Origin: Perkinsus olseni
Lineage: Eukaryota > Perkinsozoa > Perkinsida > Perkinsidae
Assembly: GCA_013115135.1 (NCBI GenBank)
Contig: JABANP010000209.1
Span: 1-64,000 of the forward strand
Direction: 5' to 3'
DNA length: 64,000 bases
In this document: positions 1-9,447 of the stretch, in pieces
How positions within the stretch are numbered: position 1 is the first letter of the stretch
Layout: the number at the start of each line of letters is the position of its first letter
Translations under genes and position numbers: made by a program
Notes under the pieces: model-generated
Database searches by the model: none
What the model was told of the DNA's origin: nothing
What the model saw: only the letters and a program-made list of their open reading frames with translations

Positions 1-162
1 GTGATTGCTGTCCCTATGGAGTCGCTCCCCCTTGTGCTACGCTAAGATATCTAGCCTCGCGCTAGTACTATAATTGTAATTGTAATTTATAAGTTAGAAT
101 CAGGCTAACCAAGTCTGTCTCGTGTTAACTCAATAAGCGGGATTGCCCACCAGCACTCAACA
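1..162 (+). repeat. 5' LTR of element 1 (15 bases missing)
   Basis: It matches 5347-5508 without visible difference. It ends in CA at 161-162, and the next bases (TGGCGCTCC) look like a primer-binding site complementary to a tRNA 3' end finishing in CCA. The A of the gag start codon is the last base of the LTR. Confidence 0.95.
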
Positions 163-3100
163 TGGCGCTCCACGATGGGTTAAATTCTGTTTTTATTGAG
201 CTTGCCGAGACTTTGGTTGATGAAATTTTCGTGAAAGGTGTCAACGTGAAGATTGGTGTGGTGGTTCTTCAATTGGTGAATCGTGTTACCGCTCTGTTCG
301 AGCCGGAGGTTCCCGTGTACGCTGACTTGAAAGAGGGGTTGTTGAAAAAGGCCGTTGCTATGATGACCACAGTGATAGGTGATCCGAATGGCAATGAGTT
401 TGTGCGCCGTGCAGTTATGCTTTCGGGGTTTTTCGCTACCTATGTTTTGGCTGAGGTAGTCACCCGTGTGGGGGCGGAGAGACTGCAGGTATCCGAGGAT
501 GATATGAGAAGTTTGCGGCATGATAAGCTCGATGCCGCGAGAGAGTTGAATACGAGCCCGTATAGTATCTTCGTGCCTGGCTTCCTTCAACGTCTGAGAT
601 CTGCAAATGATATTGAAGTGAAGGCACCGGAAGTTGTGCTAAGCCAGGTGAAGCAGGAAAGGCCCAGTACGGCGATTCCTGTGAGTGCGCTCCCTGCTGA
701 GTCCCGTGATAGGCCAGCTGATCAGGTCATGACTGATGATTATGTCTATACGTTGAGAGAGCTCAACACTGTGCTCAAAGAAGTTGATCGTCTGCCTTTG
801 GCGTCTACTTTTACCGGTTTGACCGACTCTCGGTCCTTGAGTGCGTTTAGAAATGAGACTGAGACGCTGGCTAAGTTGAGGCATTGGAGTCCCGCTCATA
901 CTTTCCACTATTTATCGAGGGCTATCTCGCCAGAGGTGTGGCAGATGGTTGGACCTGAGATTGAGAATGAGCTCAGTGGTGTCTGTTATTCTAATGCTAT
1001 CAGTCAGCTATGGTCGAACTTGGCTCAACTGTGTGGTGGTGTCGTGGAAGATGAGAAGATGTTGGATCAGTTACTTGGACTGGTTCAAGATGAGAAGGAG
1101 TCGGTGCTCACTTTCCTGTCGAGAGTGTCTACGTATAGGGACCAATGTCGCAATTCGCATATGCCCTATGATGATAGCTTCTTCATTATGATCAGTCGAA
1201 GAGGCCTGCGTTCTACTGCTCTGGCCAGTCAGACAGCTGCGGTCGTGGCGAATACACGGAACGATTGGGTGCGTACGGTGGCTATGCTTGATCGACGTTC
1301 CAAACAATGCCAGAGTGATGTCGGAAGGTCTCAGCAAGGTGCTGCCGTGATCGACTTGACTGGAGAAGATAAGATTGGTACGGGAATGGTAGCAACAGCG
1401 ACACCAGGTAGTGCTTATCCTCGGGTCCGCCGTTGCTATAATTGCGGGAAAACTGGGCATCTGGCACGGCAGTGTACGGCTGATAAGGGGCCGCGTAAGT
1501 GCTGGAATTGTGGCCAAACTGGACACTTGGCCAGCGCGTGCCCGAATAGAGAAGGAGTGAGCTCGCAAGTGTCTGAGCAAGCTGCCAGTAAGCCGGAGGC
1601 TGTGACTACCAAGGCTGCTGTTGTTAATGATGGCTCTCGTGGTGTGGTGGCCCATGAGGGTGGTGTGGTAGAAACGGTTATTATTCCTTCGAGAACCGTT
1701 ACGTTTCAGAACAGTCATGGTGGTCAAGAAGAAGATGTTGGTGGTGCTATACTTACTGCATGGTGGGAAGGTGTTCCACTACGAGGGTTGGTTGATACAG
1801 GTGCAGCTGATGCCTTATTGTCGTATGAGAGATATTGTGCCTTGCAGTCGTCGAGCGCATCGGTTATTTCTTTGGAGAAGACAAGCTCTTCTATTCAGTT
1901 GGCCGATGGTAGTATGAGGGCAGTTGCTGGGATGGTGAAGTTGGCACTGAGATTCAGTAACGGTGTCACCCTGGTTCATCCTTTTTATGTTGTGCAAGGC
2001 CTATGCCCTTCGGTGATCTGGGGTGTTAAGCTTCTGGCGAGGTTGGGGACTTCCATTACCATCAGTGAGTGTGAACAAGGGGTCCGTATATCAACAAGCT
2101 TCGTGAATGAAGGCCAGAAGAGTAAGCTTTTGTGTGACCAGAGCTCTGATACTACTGTCACGACTGAGTCCGTGGTACCGGATATCCTGGCGGTACGTTG
2201 TTGTGGGGACTCGTATGCAGTCTCGAGTGATATAGAGGAGCTGGCTAGTGAAGAAGCTCCCAGTGAAGTTGAGTCGTACACTCCCAACGGTGAGAATGAT
2301 GAGCCTAAATGTGACTCCTATGTGTTCGATTGGCGCAGGGTGCCAGCAGCGCCAAATTACTTCTACCGTGTACGCGAGGTCCGTGCTGACGATGTGATTG
2401 ACTGTCCAGGGCAGCGGTATGTTTGTGAAGTGAGGCTCCCGAATTTATGTGCTATTGAGGAGACGAAGAAAGTGGTAGACTACAGTTCGGCTCTGTTGTC
2501 TAAGCTGTCGACAGAGCAGAAACGTCTGTATTTTAAAGAGATCGACTCCTACATTGCCAACTCTTGGTGGAAGAGGGAAGAATTGGCTGGGAGTGCAGAG
2601 AAGGGTAACTACTACAACAATGATGATCCTATTATCATCTTTGGTCTACCGCAGAGTAGTCTGAAAAGTACGGTAATGAGGCCGGTAGCGGATTGTCGCC
2701 GCTTGAATAGTCGGATGGAGAAGGCCAGCTATGCTGGTGAGAATGTTGGTGCTATCTTGAGTGAGATTGCTCTTGCAGTGAACGCTGTTAGCGAGACGAA
2801 TAATGAGACTGATCATGATGATGGTGTATGCATGGCTTGTCTCGATATAAGCCGTGCATTTTATCGGCTGCGTCTGTGTAGTTCCTCCGGTTGCCCGACC
2901 CGCCTTTGGTTGAGAACTTGTCATAAATGGTACAGCACTAGTCGATTAATATTTGGCCTAGCGGCTGGGCCAAGTGGGTTAGAAGCGTTCGTCCTGAGAA
3001 TATTGGCCTTAGCTAAGCAGGCAGGCGTTTTGGACGGCGTGTACTCGTGGGCCTATCTTGATGATCTGACTTTGATAGGGACATCATCGAAAGTGAGACG

Positions 3101-4478
3101 TGCTGTGCTCGTGATAAGGGAGTTGGCTGCGCTCCATGGTCTGCCGATTCCAGCTTCCAAAACTGTGATATTATGCTCTCATGGTTCGTCCTTGCGATCG
3201 CGGCATTTGGGTGTTTTCTGGGATGTGGCCGAGCAGCACCTCACCGTCAGCTGTGCTACTTTCGAGAAGCCGGTCGTGAAGGAGAAGTTCAGCAAGCGAC
3301 AGCTATTCAGTGTAGTGGGAAAATGGCATGACGGCTTGCGCCGTCATCCAGAATGGAGTCTCGCTGCAGATACGTGCAGAATGATTGCTGGTCGATGGAC
3401 TTTGGCGTGGGATAAGCCGCATCCGTTGTCGGCTGAGGAGAAGAAGGTATTGACGACTGCTTTTGCGATGGTGGAAGATGGGATCGTGTCTCATTCCCAT
3501 AACCTTCCGGTGAGATGTGGTACCACTATCGTGGCTCAGTGTGATGCGTCGACTGTGGGGTACGGGTGGTTATGGTTCCTAGAAGGTGCAGACCAACAAC
3601 CACTGTGTATGCGGGCAAGATGGTGGAAAGGTGGTAGAAGGTTCTGGCATATAAATCGAAAAGAACTCTTCTGTATAGTGGAACTGCTCCTATCCTTGTC
3701 GGACCTCGCCTTGGACAAGTATGGTATCAAGTGTGTTAAGGTCGAGACCGATAGCCGAGTTGCTTGTTGTTGGTTACAGGGAGGTTCCTTCAAGTCCGTT
3801 ACTCGTAGCCAAGAACGTGTTGCTATCGGGAGGCTCCTGATGTTAGCTGCTGAAGCGCAGGCCAAGTTGAAGGGTGTGACTTTCTCCGTCTCTCATATTG
3901 GAACGGAGGAGAACGCTCGTGCCGATAAGTTATCTCGAATGGGCACTGATATGAGCCCTCTGTTGGAGGAGATATTGAGCTCGACAGATCGGGCGCAGAG
4001 GGCGCGGGTGGTGAGAACCAATGTGCAGAAGGTTCCGGTGGGTCATGAGCTCTCCGACTTGTTTGAACGCCAACAGAAAGATCCCCTATTGATCGGTCTG
4101 GTGAAACGTTGTCAACAAGCTCCGAAGAATGAGATTATTGATAATGGTTCTGTTTTCCGACTTCAGGAACGTGACGGGATCCGAGTACTTGTACGAGTGG
4201 TACGCACTGCTGGAGTACCGGTCGACCAGTTTCGTACAGTGTTAGTACATCCTGTAGTGGAGAGTGAGCTCAAGCACTTGGTTGAGGAGTATCATGATCG
4301 TATTGGTCATTTGAATGACCGTGCGACGAGATGGCATGTGTCCCGTGACTGGTGGTGGCCCGGCATGCGCTCTATGATTAAGCGAATATGCCGTGGTTGT
4401 AAGCGTTGTGGTGATGTCCTACTACAACGACCATTCTCGGTGTGCCCTGATAACGTGCTAGACTATGCGGAGTGTTGA
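162..4478 (+). CDS. Gag-Pol polyprotein, gag through integrase zinc finger (element 1)
   Basis: This is a 1438-residue polyprotein. Residues 1-420 are a Gag-like region. Two CCHC zinc knuckles start at C425 and C447, typical of nucleocapsid. An aspartic protease follows with motif DTGA at D545. The reverse transcriptase has the motif A aspartate near D895 and YLDD at 965-968, where most Ty3/gypsy elements have YVDD or YIDD. RNase H begins at D1128 (DAS) and keeps the downstream E and D residues and an ADKLSR segment. An H2C2 integrase zinc finger lies near residues 1378-1420. The frame then stops, and the integrase core continues in the -1 frame with a 7-base overlap. The ATG straddles the LTR/internal boundary, so the primer-binding site is read as codons. 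The frameshift may be a mutation, a sequence error or recoding; I see no classic slippery heptamer. Confidence 0.93.
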   Translation: MALHDGLNSVFIELAETLVDEIFVKGVNVKIGVVVLQLVNRVTALFEPEVPVYADLKEGLLKKAVAMMTTVIGDPNGNEFVRRAVMLSGFFATYVLAEVVTRVGAERLQVSEDDMRSLRHDKLDAARELNTSPYSIFVPGFLQRLRSANDIEVKAPEVVLSQVKQERPSTAIPVSALPAESRDRPADQVMTDDYVYTLRELNTVLKEVDRLPLASTFTGLTDSRSLSAFRNETETLAKLRHWSPAHTFHYLSRAISPEVWQMVGPEIENELSGVCYSNAISQLWSNLAQLCGGVVEDEKMLDQLLGLVQDEKESVLTFLSRVSTYRDQCRNSHMPYDDSFFIMISRRGLRSTALASQTAAVVANTRNDWVRTVAMLDRRSKQCQSDVGRSQQGAAVIDLTGEDKIGTGMVATATPGSAYPRVRRCYNCGKTGHLARQCTADKGPRKCWNCGQTGHLASACPNREGVSSQVSEQAASKPEAVTTKAAVVNDGSRGVVAHEGGVVETVIIPSRTVTFQNSHGGQEEDVGGAILTAWWEGVPLRGLVDTGAADALLSYERYCALQSSSASVISLEKTSSSIQLADGSMRAVAGMVKLALRFSNGVTLVHPFYVVQGLCPSVIWGVKLLARLGTSITISECEQGVRISTSFVNEGQKSKLLCDQSSDTTVTTESVVPDILAVRCCGDSYAVSSDIEELASEEAPSEVESYTPNGENDEPKCDSYVFDWRRVPAAPNYFYRVREVRADDVIDCPGQRYVCEVRLPNLCAIEETKKVVDYSSALLSKLSTEQKRLYFKEIDSYIANSWWKREELAGSAEKGNYYNNDDPIIIFGLPQSSLKSTVMRPVADCRRLNSRMEKASYAGENVGAILSEIALAVNAVSETNNETDHDDGVCMACLDISRAFYRLRLCSSSGCPTRLWLRTCHKWYSTSRLIFGLAAGPSGLEAFVLRILALAKQAGVLDGVYSWAYLDDLTLIGTSSKVRRAVLVIRELAALHGLPIPASKTVILCSHGSSLRSRHLGVFWDVAEQHLTVSCATFEKPVVKEKFSKRQLFSVVGKWHDGLRRHPEWSLAADTCRMIAGRWTLAWDKPHPLSAEEKKVLTTAFAMVEDGIVSHSHNLPVRCGTTIVAQCDASTVGYGWLWFLEGADQQPLCMRARWWKGGRRFWHINRKELFCIVELLLSLSDLALDKYGIKCVKVETDSRVACCWLQGGSFKSVTRSQERVAIGRLLMLAAEAQAKLKGVTFSVSHIGTEENARADKLSRMGTDMSPLLEEILSSTDRAQRARVVRTNVQKVPVGHELSDLFERQQKDPLLIGLVKRCQQAPKNEIIDNGSVFRLQERDGIRVLVRVVRTAGVPVDQFRTVLVHPVVESELKHLVEEYHDRIGHLNDRATRWHVSRDWWWPGMRSMIKRICRGCKRCGDVLLQRPFSVCPDNVLDYAEC

Positions 4479-5293
4479 AAGCCCCGTGGCAGATGGTTTC
4501 GGCAGACCTATGTGGTCCTCTGCCAGCGTCGAGAGGCTGCACATATTGTTTGGTCTTGTGTGATCACTTTTCACGGTATACGGTGGTGAAGGGTCTCAAG
4601 AGCTCGAGTGCTAAAGACCTGGTATCAGTGCTGATGGATGTCTGCTCTTCCTTTGGTTTCATGAAGGAGTTACGGTCCGACAGAGCAGGTTGTTTCTCGT
4701 CGAAGTATACGCGAGAATGCCTTGGCCGTCATAATGTTCGAGTCCATCTCATCAACCCCCGTAGTCCGTTTTCGAATGCTTTAGTCGAAAGACGGATGAG
4801 AGAGGTTAAACAGGTGTTCAAGTTGTATGGGGTCAGAAGGTCGGGAAGATGGATTGATCAAGTGCCGAGTGTCCTGCGGAGATTGAATAATGTGGTATTG
4901 CCGGAACCGCTGAATACTACACCATTCGAACTGATGTTTGGGCGAAGTTTTTTGCCTCGGCCAGGACAGCCTGATCAAGTAGAGTCCCCGAGTCCTTCTG
5001 ATGAAGAATGCCGTGAGCGGAGTGATAATTTGATGATTACTAGAGATTGGGTGACGAAGATGAGAGATATGCGTGAGAAGGAGCCGTCACGGTTGCGTCA
5101 AGCTTCGGTAGCCGTTGGTATGAAAGTTTTGGTTCGTATGGCCACTGGCTGGGTTGGTCCTTTTGTCGTTAAGGCAGTTTTATCAGACCGAGCTACGGTG
5201 ACTATCTCTGATAAGTTTCTAGTGGAGAAGTCGGAGCATCGTGCGAATCTGCGTCCATATTATGGAGCAGATGATGTAGTTGCTTTTTCGTAG
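4472..5293 (+). CDS. Integrase catalytic core (element 1, separate frame)
   Basis: About 273 residues carry the retroviral-type integrase core. The catalytic triad is D12, D70 and E106, with 35 residues between the second D and the E (the classic DD35E spacing). The C-terminal part contains a KVLVRMATGWVGPF segment like the SH3-like/GPY-type integrase C-terminus. The GTG at 4472 is only the nominal start: the frame is open into the overlap with gag-pol, so the product is probably made as an extension of the upstream polyprotein if it is made at all. It joins the two-base staggered cuts of target and element DNA during insertion. The stop lies 30 bases upstream of the polypurine tract. Confidence 0.9.
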   Translation: MLKAPWQMVSADLCGPLPASRGCTYCLVLCDHFSRYTVVKGLKSSSAKDLVSVLMDVCSSFGFMKELRSDRAGCFSSKYTRECLGRHNVRVHLINPRSPFSNALVERRMREVKQVFKLYGVRRSGRWIDQVPSVLRRLNNVVLPEPLNTTPFELMFGRSFLPRPGQPDQVESPSPSDEECRERSDNLMITRDWVTKMRDMREKEPSRLRQASVAVGMKVLVRMATGWVGPFVVKAVLSDRATVTISDKFLVEKSEHRANLRPYYGADDVVAFS

Positions 5294-5322
5294 TTATGTT
5301 GTGATTGATCTGATGATCAATC

Positions 5323-5331
5323 AGGGGGGGA
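5323..5331 (+). other. Polypurine tract of element 1
   Basis: A run of seven G with flanking A residues lies directly upstream of the 3' LTR. This is the position where plus-strand DNA synthesis is primed in LTR retrotransposons. Confidence 0.8.
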
Positions 5332-5508
5332 TGTGAAGATCGTTGTGTGATTGCTGTCCCTATGGAGTCGCTCCCCCTTGTGCTACGCTAAGATATCTAG
5401 CCTCGCGCTAGTACTATAATTGTAATTGTAATTTATAAGTTAGAATCAGGCTAACCAAGTCTGTCTCGTGTTAACTCAATAAGCGGGATTGCCCACCAGC
5501 ACTCAACA
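5332..5508 (+). repeat. 3' LTR of element 1 (177 bp, complete)
   Basis: It begins TGTGAAG after the polypurine tract and ends CAACA, giving TG...CA ends. From 5509 the sequence is the viral L fragment, continuing exactly where the uninterrupted copies read after the motif C codons. Confidence 0.95.
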
Positions 5509-5937
5509 ACCACTCTGGTCCTGGTTAGGCTTCCTGATTACATCCCGATAGGAGAGGAGGAGGGACCACTAGCGCGCAGGGTAGTGTCTGAGGCCGCCCA
5601 GCGATTCATGACAGAGTTGATTCACATCTCTGATGTTATGGGTAAACCGTTCAAGCCCATGGAGACCTGGCTGGACGACGAGTTGTACTTATTTGGGAAA
5701 TAGTGGGTGCTGCGGGACACCATCTTGCCCCAGGTTCTTAAGAAAGTGTCCAAGGTTAATAATGAGAGCGCCCTGTCTATTCAGGGCCTGGATGAGGAAA
5801 TAGGTCTCGTGAACTCGGGCTGCTATGATGCCCTCAAGTGTGCACAGGACCCAGCGCCGGCCCTGATGGTACGTGCACTGCGGGCCGGCCCGCTGCTGAT
5901 GCAGGAGCTCCACGAGAACAGTGTAACCGGCGAAGAG
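5509..5937 (+). pseudogene. Negative-strand RNA virus L-protein (RdRp) fragment, copy 0
   Basis: This fragment corresponds to the end of the polymerase core in copies A and B, from just after motif C. The same TAG as in the other copies falls at 5701-5703. Sequence matching the L family (an LPQVLKKVSK segment, like the motif E region of mononegavirus L) continues in frame after it. The upstream part was separated by element 1 and lies left of the window. The sequence ends at about 5937, where it meets the 5' end of a tRNA-Pro gene (agaccacacag). Confidence 0.88.
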
Positions 5938-6205
5938 AGACCACACAGTCGAATGGGCATAACTTATGCCGCATAAGGCAGTAATAGTAGCGCTGCCAAA
6001 TGGAAAATAATCAAGACCGACTGCCACTGCCGTACCTCACCATATGCAGCCTCATGCTACCAACAATCAGCGACGACAAAGGTCCGATATTCATCAGGTG
6101 AATTTCAGCTTGATCCTTCTCCTACACCACAATGTTCTACTTCCACGCGTTATATGAGTAAATGCTATCGAAGCAACTATATCTAGCCGAACAACAAGCA
6201 CAAGA
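5938..6205. repeat. Inter-tRNA spacer repeat
   Basis: This segment begins with the last bases of a split tRNA-Pro. It is then homologous to 9145-9378, 12780-13047, 22786-23055 and 45857-46097. In the arrangement without virus (45,785-46,169) the same spacer lies between two tRNA-Pro genes. No gene is seen in it. Confidence 0.8.
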
Positions 6206-6277
6206 GGGCTGTGCCGAGAATTGAACTCGGGACCTCTCGCACCCTAAGCGAGAATCATACCACTAGACCACACAGCC
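6206..6277 (-). tRNA. tRNA-Pro (AGG)
   Basis: This is a 72-base cloverleaf on the minus strand. The acceptor GGCTGTG pairs with CACAGCC, the D-arm carries TGGTCTAGTGG, the anticodon stem CTCGC/GCGAG encloses the loop TTAGGGT (anticodon AGG), and the T-arm reads CCGAG-TTCAATT-CTCGG. It closely resembles eukaryotic tRNA-Pro. Internal A and B boxes are intact, so Pol III transcription is likely. Confidence 0.95.
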
Positions 6278-7188
6278 AGATGCGTACAAGACAACCGCCG
6301 CTAATCGCATACCAGGTGAATGAGAACCAGTCATAGTGGTACCCCTGGCCTGGTTTGCCGGGTGTCTGCGCAACTCGAGCTCCACTTCTAGAATGACTCG
6401 GAAAAACCACGGCAAAGGCGAAGGCAGGGAGGGCGAAGGGACCACTGAGTACCTCGTTAGAACTGGGAATCAATCGCTCAATGATCGGGAGATCAATAAT
6501 CTCACGCCACCGATCAACAGCCTTGCCTTGTTCTGCACTTTGCGTAGAATCTGGCATTAGGCATATCCCGCGTAACCGTTGCACCGGCCGTTTTATCGAT
6601 CCACGGCACCTAAGCTTTTTGTTCACCGCGTGCAGCATTCAATTCCACAGCCTCCTTTCTTTCGCTGACAGACGGTCCTCGCGCTCCTGACAACAGGCCG
6701 TCTGAGGTGCGCGTACACATCGAATGGGTACAACTGTGGCGGAGTTCGATCGGTACTTGAGTACTGGGTATACATGAACGGTTCATGCAATCGAACTGTG
6801 TTCATACTAGCTTTACCTCACTAGCTGCACATCACTAACTGCACTCTCTCTCTTTTGGCTAGTCTGCGCCTTAACCGCTCGAACTCGCTCATTACTTCGG
6901 CACCGTCTCACAGCCAGGCCCGCCTCAACGGGAACCCCGCGAGAGGAATCCCCACATACACAACCACAGCACATCGGATCGACGTCATCGAGCATAATGG
7001 CGCTCACTCCTTGCAAGGAGACGCCAGGCGCGCTCTTTCGAGTAGCTCGAAAAATCGTTTCCAACCACTTTGATGGCGGTTATGTTGTTCCCCGAGGGGT
7101 CAGTAGCAGAGCAGAGCATGAGAACAGACTGGCGGTAGTGCGCAATCCTCCCATCTCGCGTCCAGCGCTTCCTCATACTTGCGTAATC
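6278..7188. other. Repeated flank between tRNA-Pro and secreted-protein gene, no gene seen
   Basis: This stretch is nearly identical to 13120-14031 and 23128-24040 and more distantly matches 30113-30830. Open frames on both strands here are inconsistent between copies. The part next to 7189 probably includes the promoter and 5' leader of the secreted-protein gene, but I see no defined element. Confidence 0.6.
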
Positions 7189-8073
7189 ATGGCGGTCATC
7201 CATTACAGCCTGATAGGTCTCCTCTCGGCCACTCTTGCGGAGGCCGCAGCCCTACGTAGCACCTCCGAGAAGATCTTCCCAACCCCGAGGTCGAATGTCA
7301 CCGAATGGGACGAAGCTTTCATGGACCAAGACGTAAGAATTCCTCTCTGTGTTGAGAGAGCTAGGCGCAGCTCTCCAAGAACTGCCCTCATAAGACCCGA
7401 TAGAATTGATGACTGCGATGATGACCGCGATGATGACTACATCAGTAGTTTCGTCTTTGCAGATATTCGTATTCGAAGGCTATGCGGGCTGTTCCATTCT
7501 GATGGGTAGATTTCTCGGCAAGTCTCCGTCTTTCCACTTCGCCCTTGATAAAAACGCAGAGGTTGTGGAGACTACATTCGAAGATGAAGATGGAAAAGAA
7601 TATGAATTGTAAGTTTCGTAATGGGCTACGGAAAACCGAGCGAATGATTATCACTGATAATCAATTGGTGATTGGTGATGATCGATCTCTCCTCACTTTT
7701 TAGCGTTAAAGAACATTACAGCGGGGGGTTCTACGGCTCAGTAGGACGACGATTCCGTGGTGAAAAGATAGTTGCTAGCGGAGTCCAAGGGGGATGGGAG
7801 CTGCTGGAGAAGGCTGATTTATTGCCCTTGACACATCTTCCGCCAGAAGCTAAGGAGGTTCTCAAGCAAAACCTAGATTGGAACCCGAAGCGACACCAGC
7901 TATCGAAGGAGAACTGTCTCGCCATGGCGGAGGCTATTCTAAATAATCCTCCGTCCGGATATAAGAACAGGAAACCGGAATCTTGGATACCCCAGTTTTA
8001 CAGGAAGAATGCCCACAAAATGAGGGAAATCGTGGGCGACATGAAGAATGCGCGTGTGATATCCAGTGATTGA
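7189..8073 (+). CDS. Secreted protein, three exons, unknown function (family S1, intact copy)
   Basis: Exons are 7189-7332, 7463-7608 and 7704-8073, joined by introns of 130 and 95 bases with GT...AG ends (GTAAGA...GCAG and GTAAGT...TTTTAG). The phases agree and give 219 residues. Residues 1-21 form a signal peptide with a hydrophobic core (IHYSLIGLLSATLAEAA), so the product probably enters the secretory pathway. The mature part has an acidic stretch near the end of exon 2 and a basic, aromatic-rich C-terminal half. I do not recognise a domain. A frameshifted paralogue lies at 44091-44967, and exon-1-only copies lie at 14032 and 24041, so the gene belongs to the duplicated unit. The exon model rests on conserved frames and splice sites, not transcripts. 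Confidence 0.75.
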
Positions 8074-9072
8074 AGGAATACTGCTGATCTCAATTCTACT
8101 GGGCTCGCTTATCTATTTATCGCCATCCCCTATCCCATATGTATCGCCATGTTTGTGTTTGTTCGACTAAGAAAATGATCTTCCGTGTTGAAAGTGCTGA
8201 CGGAAATCCGTAGTAACGACCAGATGGCTGCATGGTCATTGCGGACTCGGAGAGCAAACGCTAACGAATCGGTAACCCATCCACCAGAGATCGTCAGGAT
8301 CGTCATCCAATCAGCTGCTGCATCGTCATCCTGGATCACATGTCGAAGTACGTGTGATTGTGTAGTCTCAAAAAGGACCTACCTCTCGGCGTTATCAGCT
8401 CTCGGTCGTACTGTATTGGTGAAGCCAGCAATGACGAGTATATCTATCGCCATCCCTTACCCTATATCCAAAACACTGCCAGATTCCGTCTCATGAGTAT
8501 TCGATCCTTGTCGGGAGGAATCTTCGATTATAATTCGACTCGATGAAGGGCGACCATGGTAGATAATCGCCTCGAATTGGGATTCTATGTGAACGGATGT
8601 TCTATACTCTACCCACCGATATTCTTCTATTGGAAGCAACCTGCCTTGAACCATGTAGTCGTCTCTCCTCAGTTCTAACTTCGGAACTCGACATAGGGAG
8701 TCGGGAGGCCAAGTAAAGAGTTGGCGCGCTGACTTGGCGCGAATGCGGGCCGCTAGCTAATATAGCTAATCTGTCTACTTCATCTACTGCGCACGACGTC
8801 ACGCTGTCTCCTTCTCAACGATTCCACCACAAACCACCCTCTCCTCATTGACCTACCTTTCCCCTTCCAGGCGGTGAAAGCCGACTGGATTAGGGCCTAT
8901 TAACGAGGCGATTCTTGGAATCCAAGAATCAGCAAGAATCCAAGACTTGGATGGGAGTGACGTGGAGCCGGCAGCTCTTGCGGGTGGTCGTTGTTATTGT
9001 TCAAGGCGTAACGATGACATTACGAACTGTATTTAGGGATTTGAAGGGAAGGAAAGGAAACATATCTTACAA
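8074..9072. other. Downstream flank of S1 gene, no gene seen
   Basis: This flank is homologous to 44968-45784 apart from a 183-base insertion at 8653-8835. Open frames are short and not convincingly conserved. Confidence 0.6.
8653..8835. mobile_element. 183-bp insertion with AACC target duplication
   Basis: The paralogous flank at about 45,545 lacks this segment. There a single AACC joins the two sides; here AACC occurs at 8649-8652 and 8832-8835. No clear terminal inverted repeat or coding capacity is seen, so the class of element is unknown. Confidence 0.55.
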
Positions 9073-9144
9073 GGGCAGTACCGAGAATTGAACTCGGGAC
9101 CTCTCGCACCCTAAGCGAGAAACATACCACTAGACCACACAGCC
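9073..9144 (-). pseudogene. tRNA-Pro pseudogene
   Basis: It has the same 72-base layout as the other tRNA-Pro genes. Changes in the 3' acceptor strand (GGCTGTG no longer pairs with TACTGCC) and one in the anticodon-stem flank break the cloverleaf. It is followed by the usual spacer. Confidence 0.8.
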
Positions 9145-9378
9145 GAATAGGCAGTAATAGTAGCGCTGCCAGATGAAAAATAATCATGACCGACTGCCCC
9201 TGCCGTACCTCACCATATGCAGCCTCATGCTACCAACAATCAGCGACGACAACGGTCCGATATTCATCAGATGAATTTCATCTTGAACCTTGTCATACAC
9301 CACAATGTTCTACTTCCACTCGTTATATGGGTAAATGCTATCCAAGCAACTATATCTGGCCGAATAACAAGCGGAAGA

Positions 9379-9447
9379 GGGCTGTGCCGAGAATGAACTC
9401 GGGATCTCGCCGCCCAAGCGCCGTTCTTGCCGCTAGACCACGAGACG
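9379..9447 (-). pseudogene. Chimeric tRNA: tRNA-Pro 3' half joined to a foreign tRNA 5' half (unit A)
   Basis: The 3' half matches tRNA-Pro, and the 5' half (acceptor CGTCTCG, D-arm TGGTCTAGCGG, anticodon region GGCGCTTGGGCGG) does not. The acceptor arms and two anticodon-stem pairs do not match. This copy has lost three bases relative to 19367-19438. Confidence 0.7.

Larger units (their letters stand above)
1..5508 (+). mobile_element. Ty3/gypsy-like LTR retrotransposon (element 1), left edge cut
   Basis: The element has two direct LTRs, a gag-protease-RT-RNase H frame, an integrase frame, a polypurine tract and a 3' LTR. The domain order PR-RT-RH-IN is that of Ty3/gypsy (Metaviridae). The 5' LTR lacks its first 15 bases because the window starts inside it. 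Over the visible 162 bases the two LTRs appear identical, which implies a recent insertion. It is inserted in the viral L-protein fragment, just after the codons for polymerase motif C, so it is younger than the viral integration. The left target-site copy lies outside the window. Confidence 0.95.

Noticed and set aside
6255..6638. A 127-codon minus-strand frame repeated at 13097-13480 and 23105-23488
   Set aside because: It runs through the tRNA-Pro gene and is broken in the diverged copy at 30 kb, so it is conserved only because the DNA was recently duplicated.
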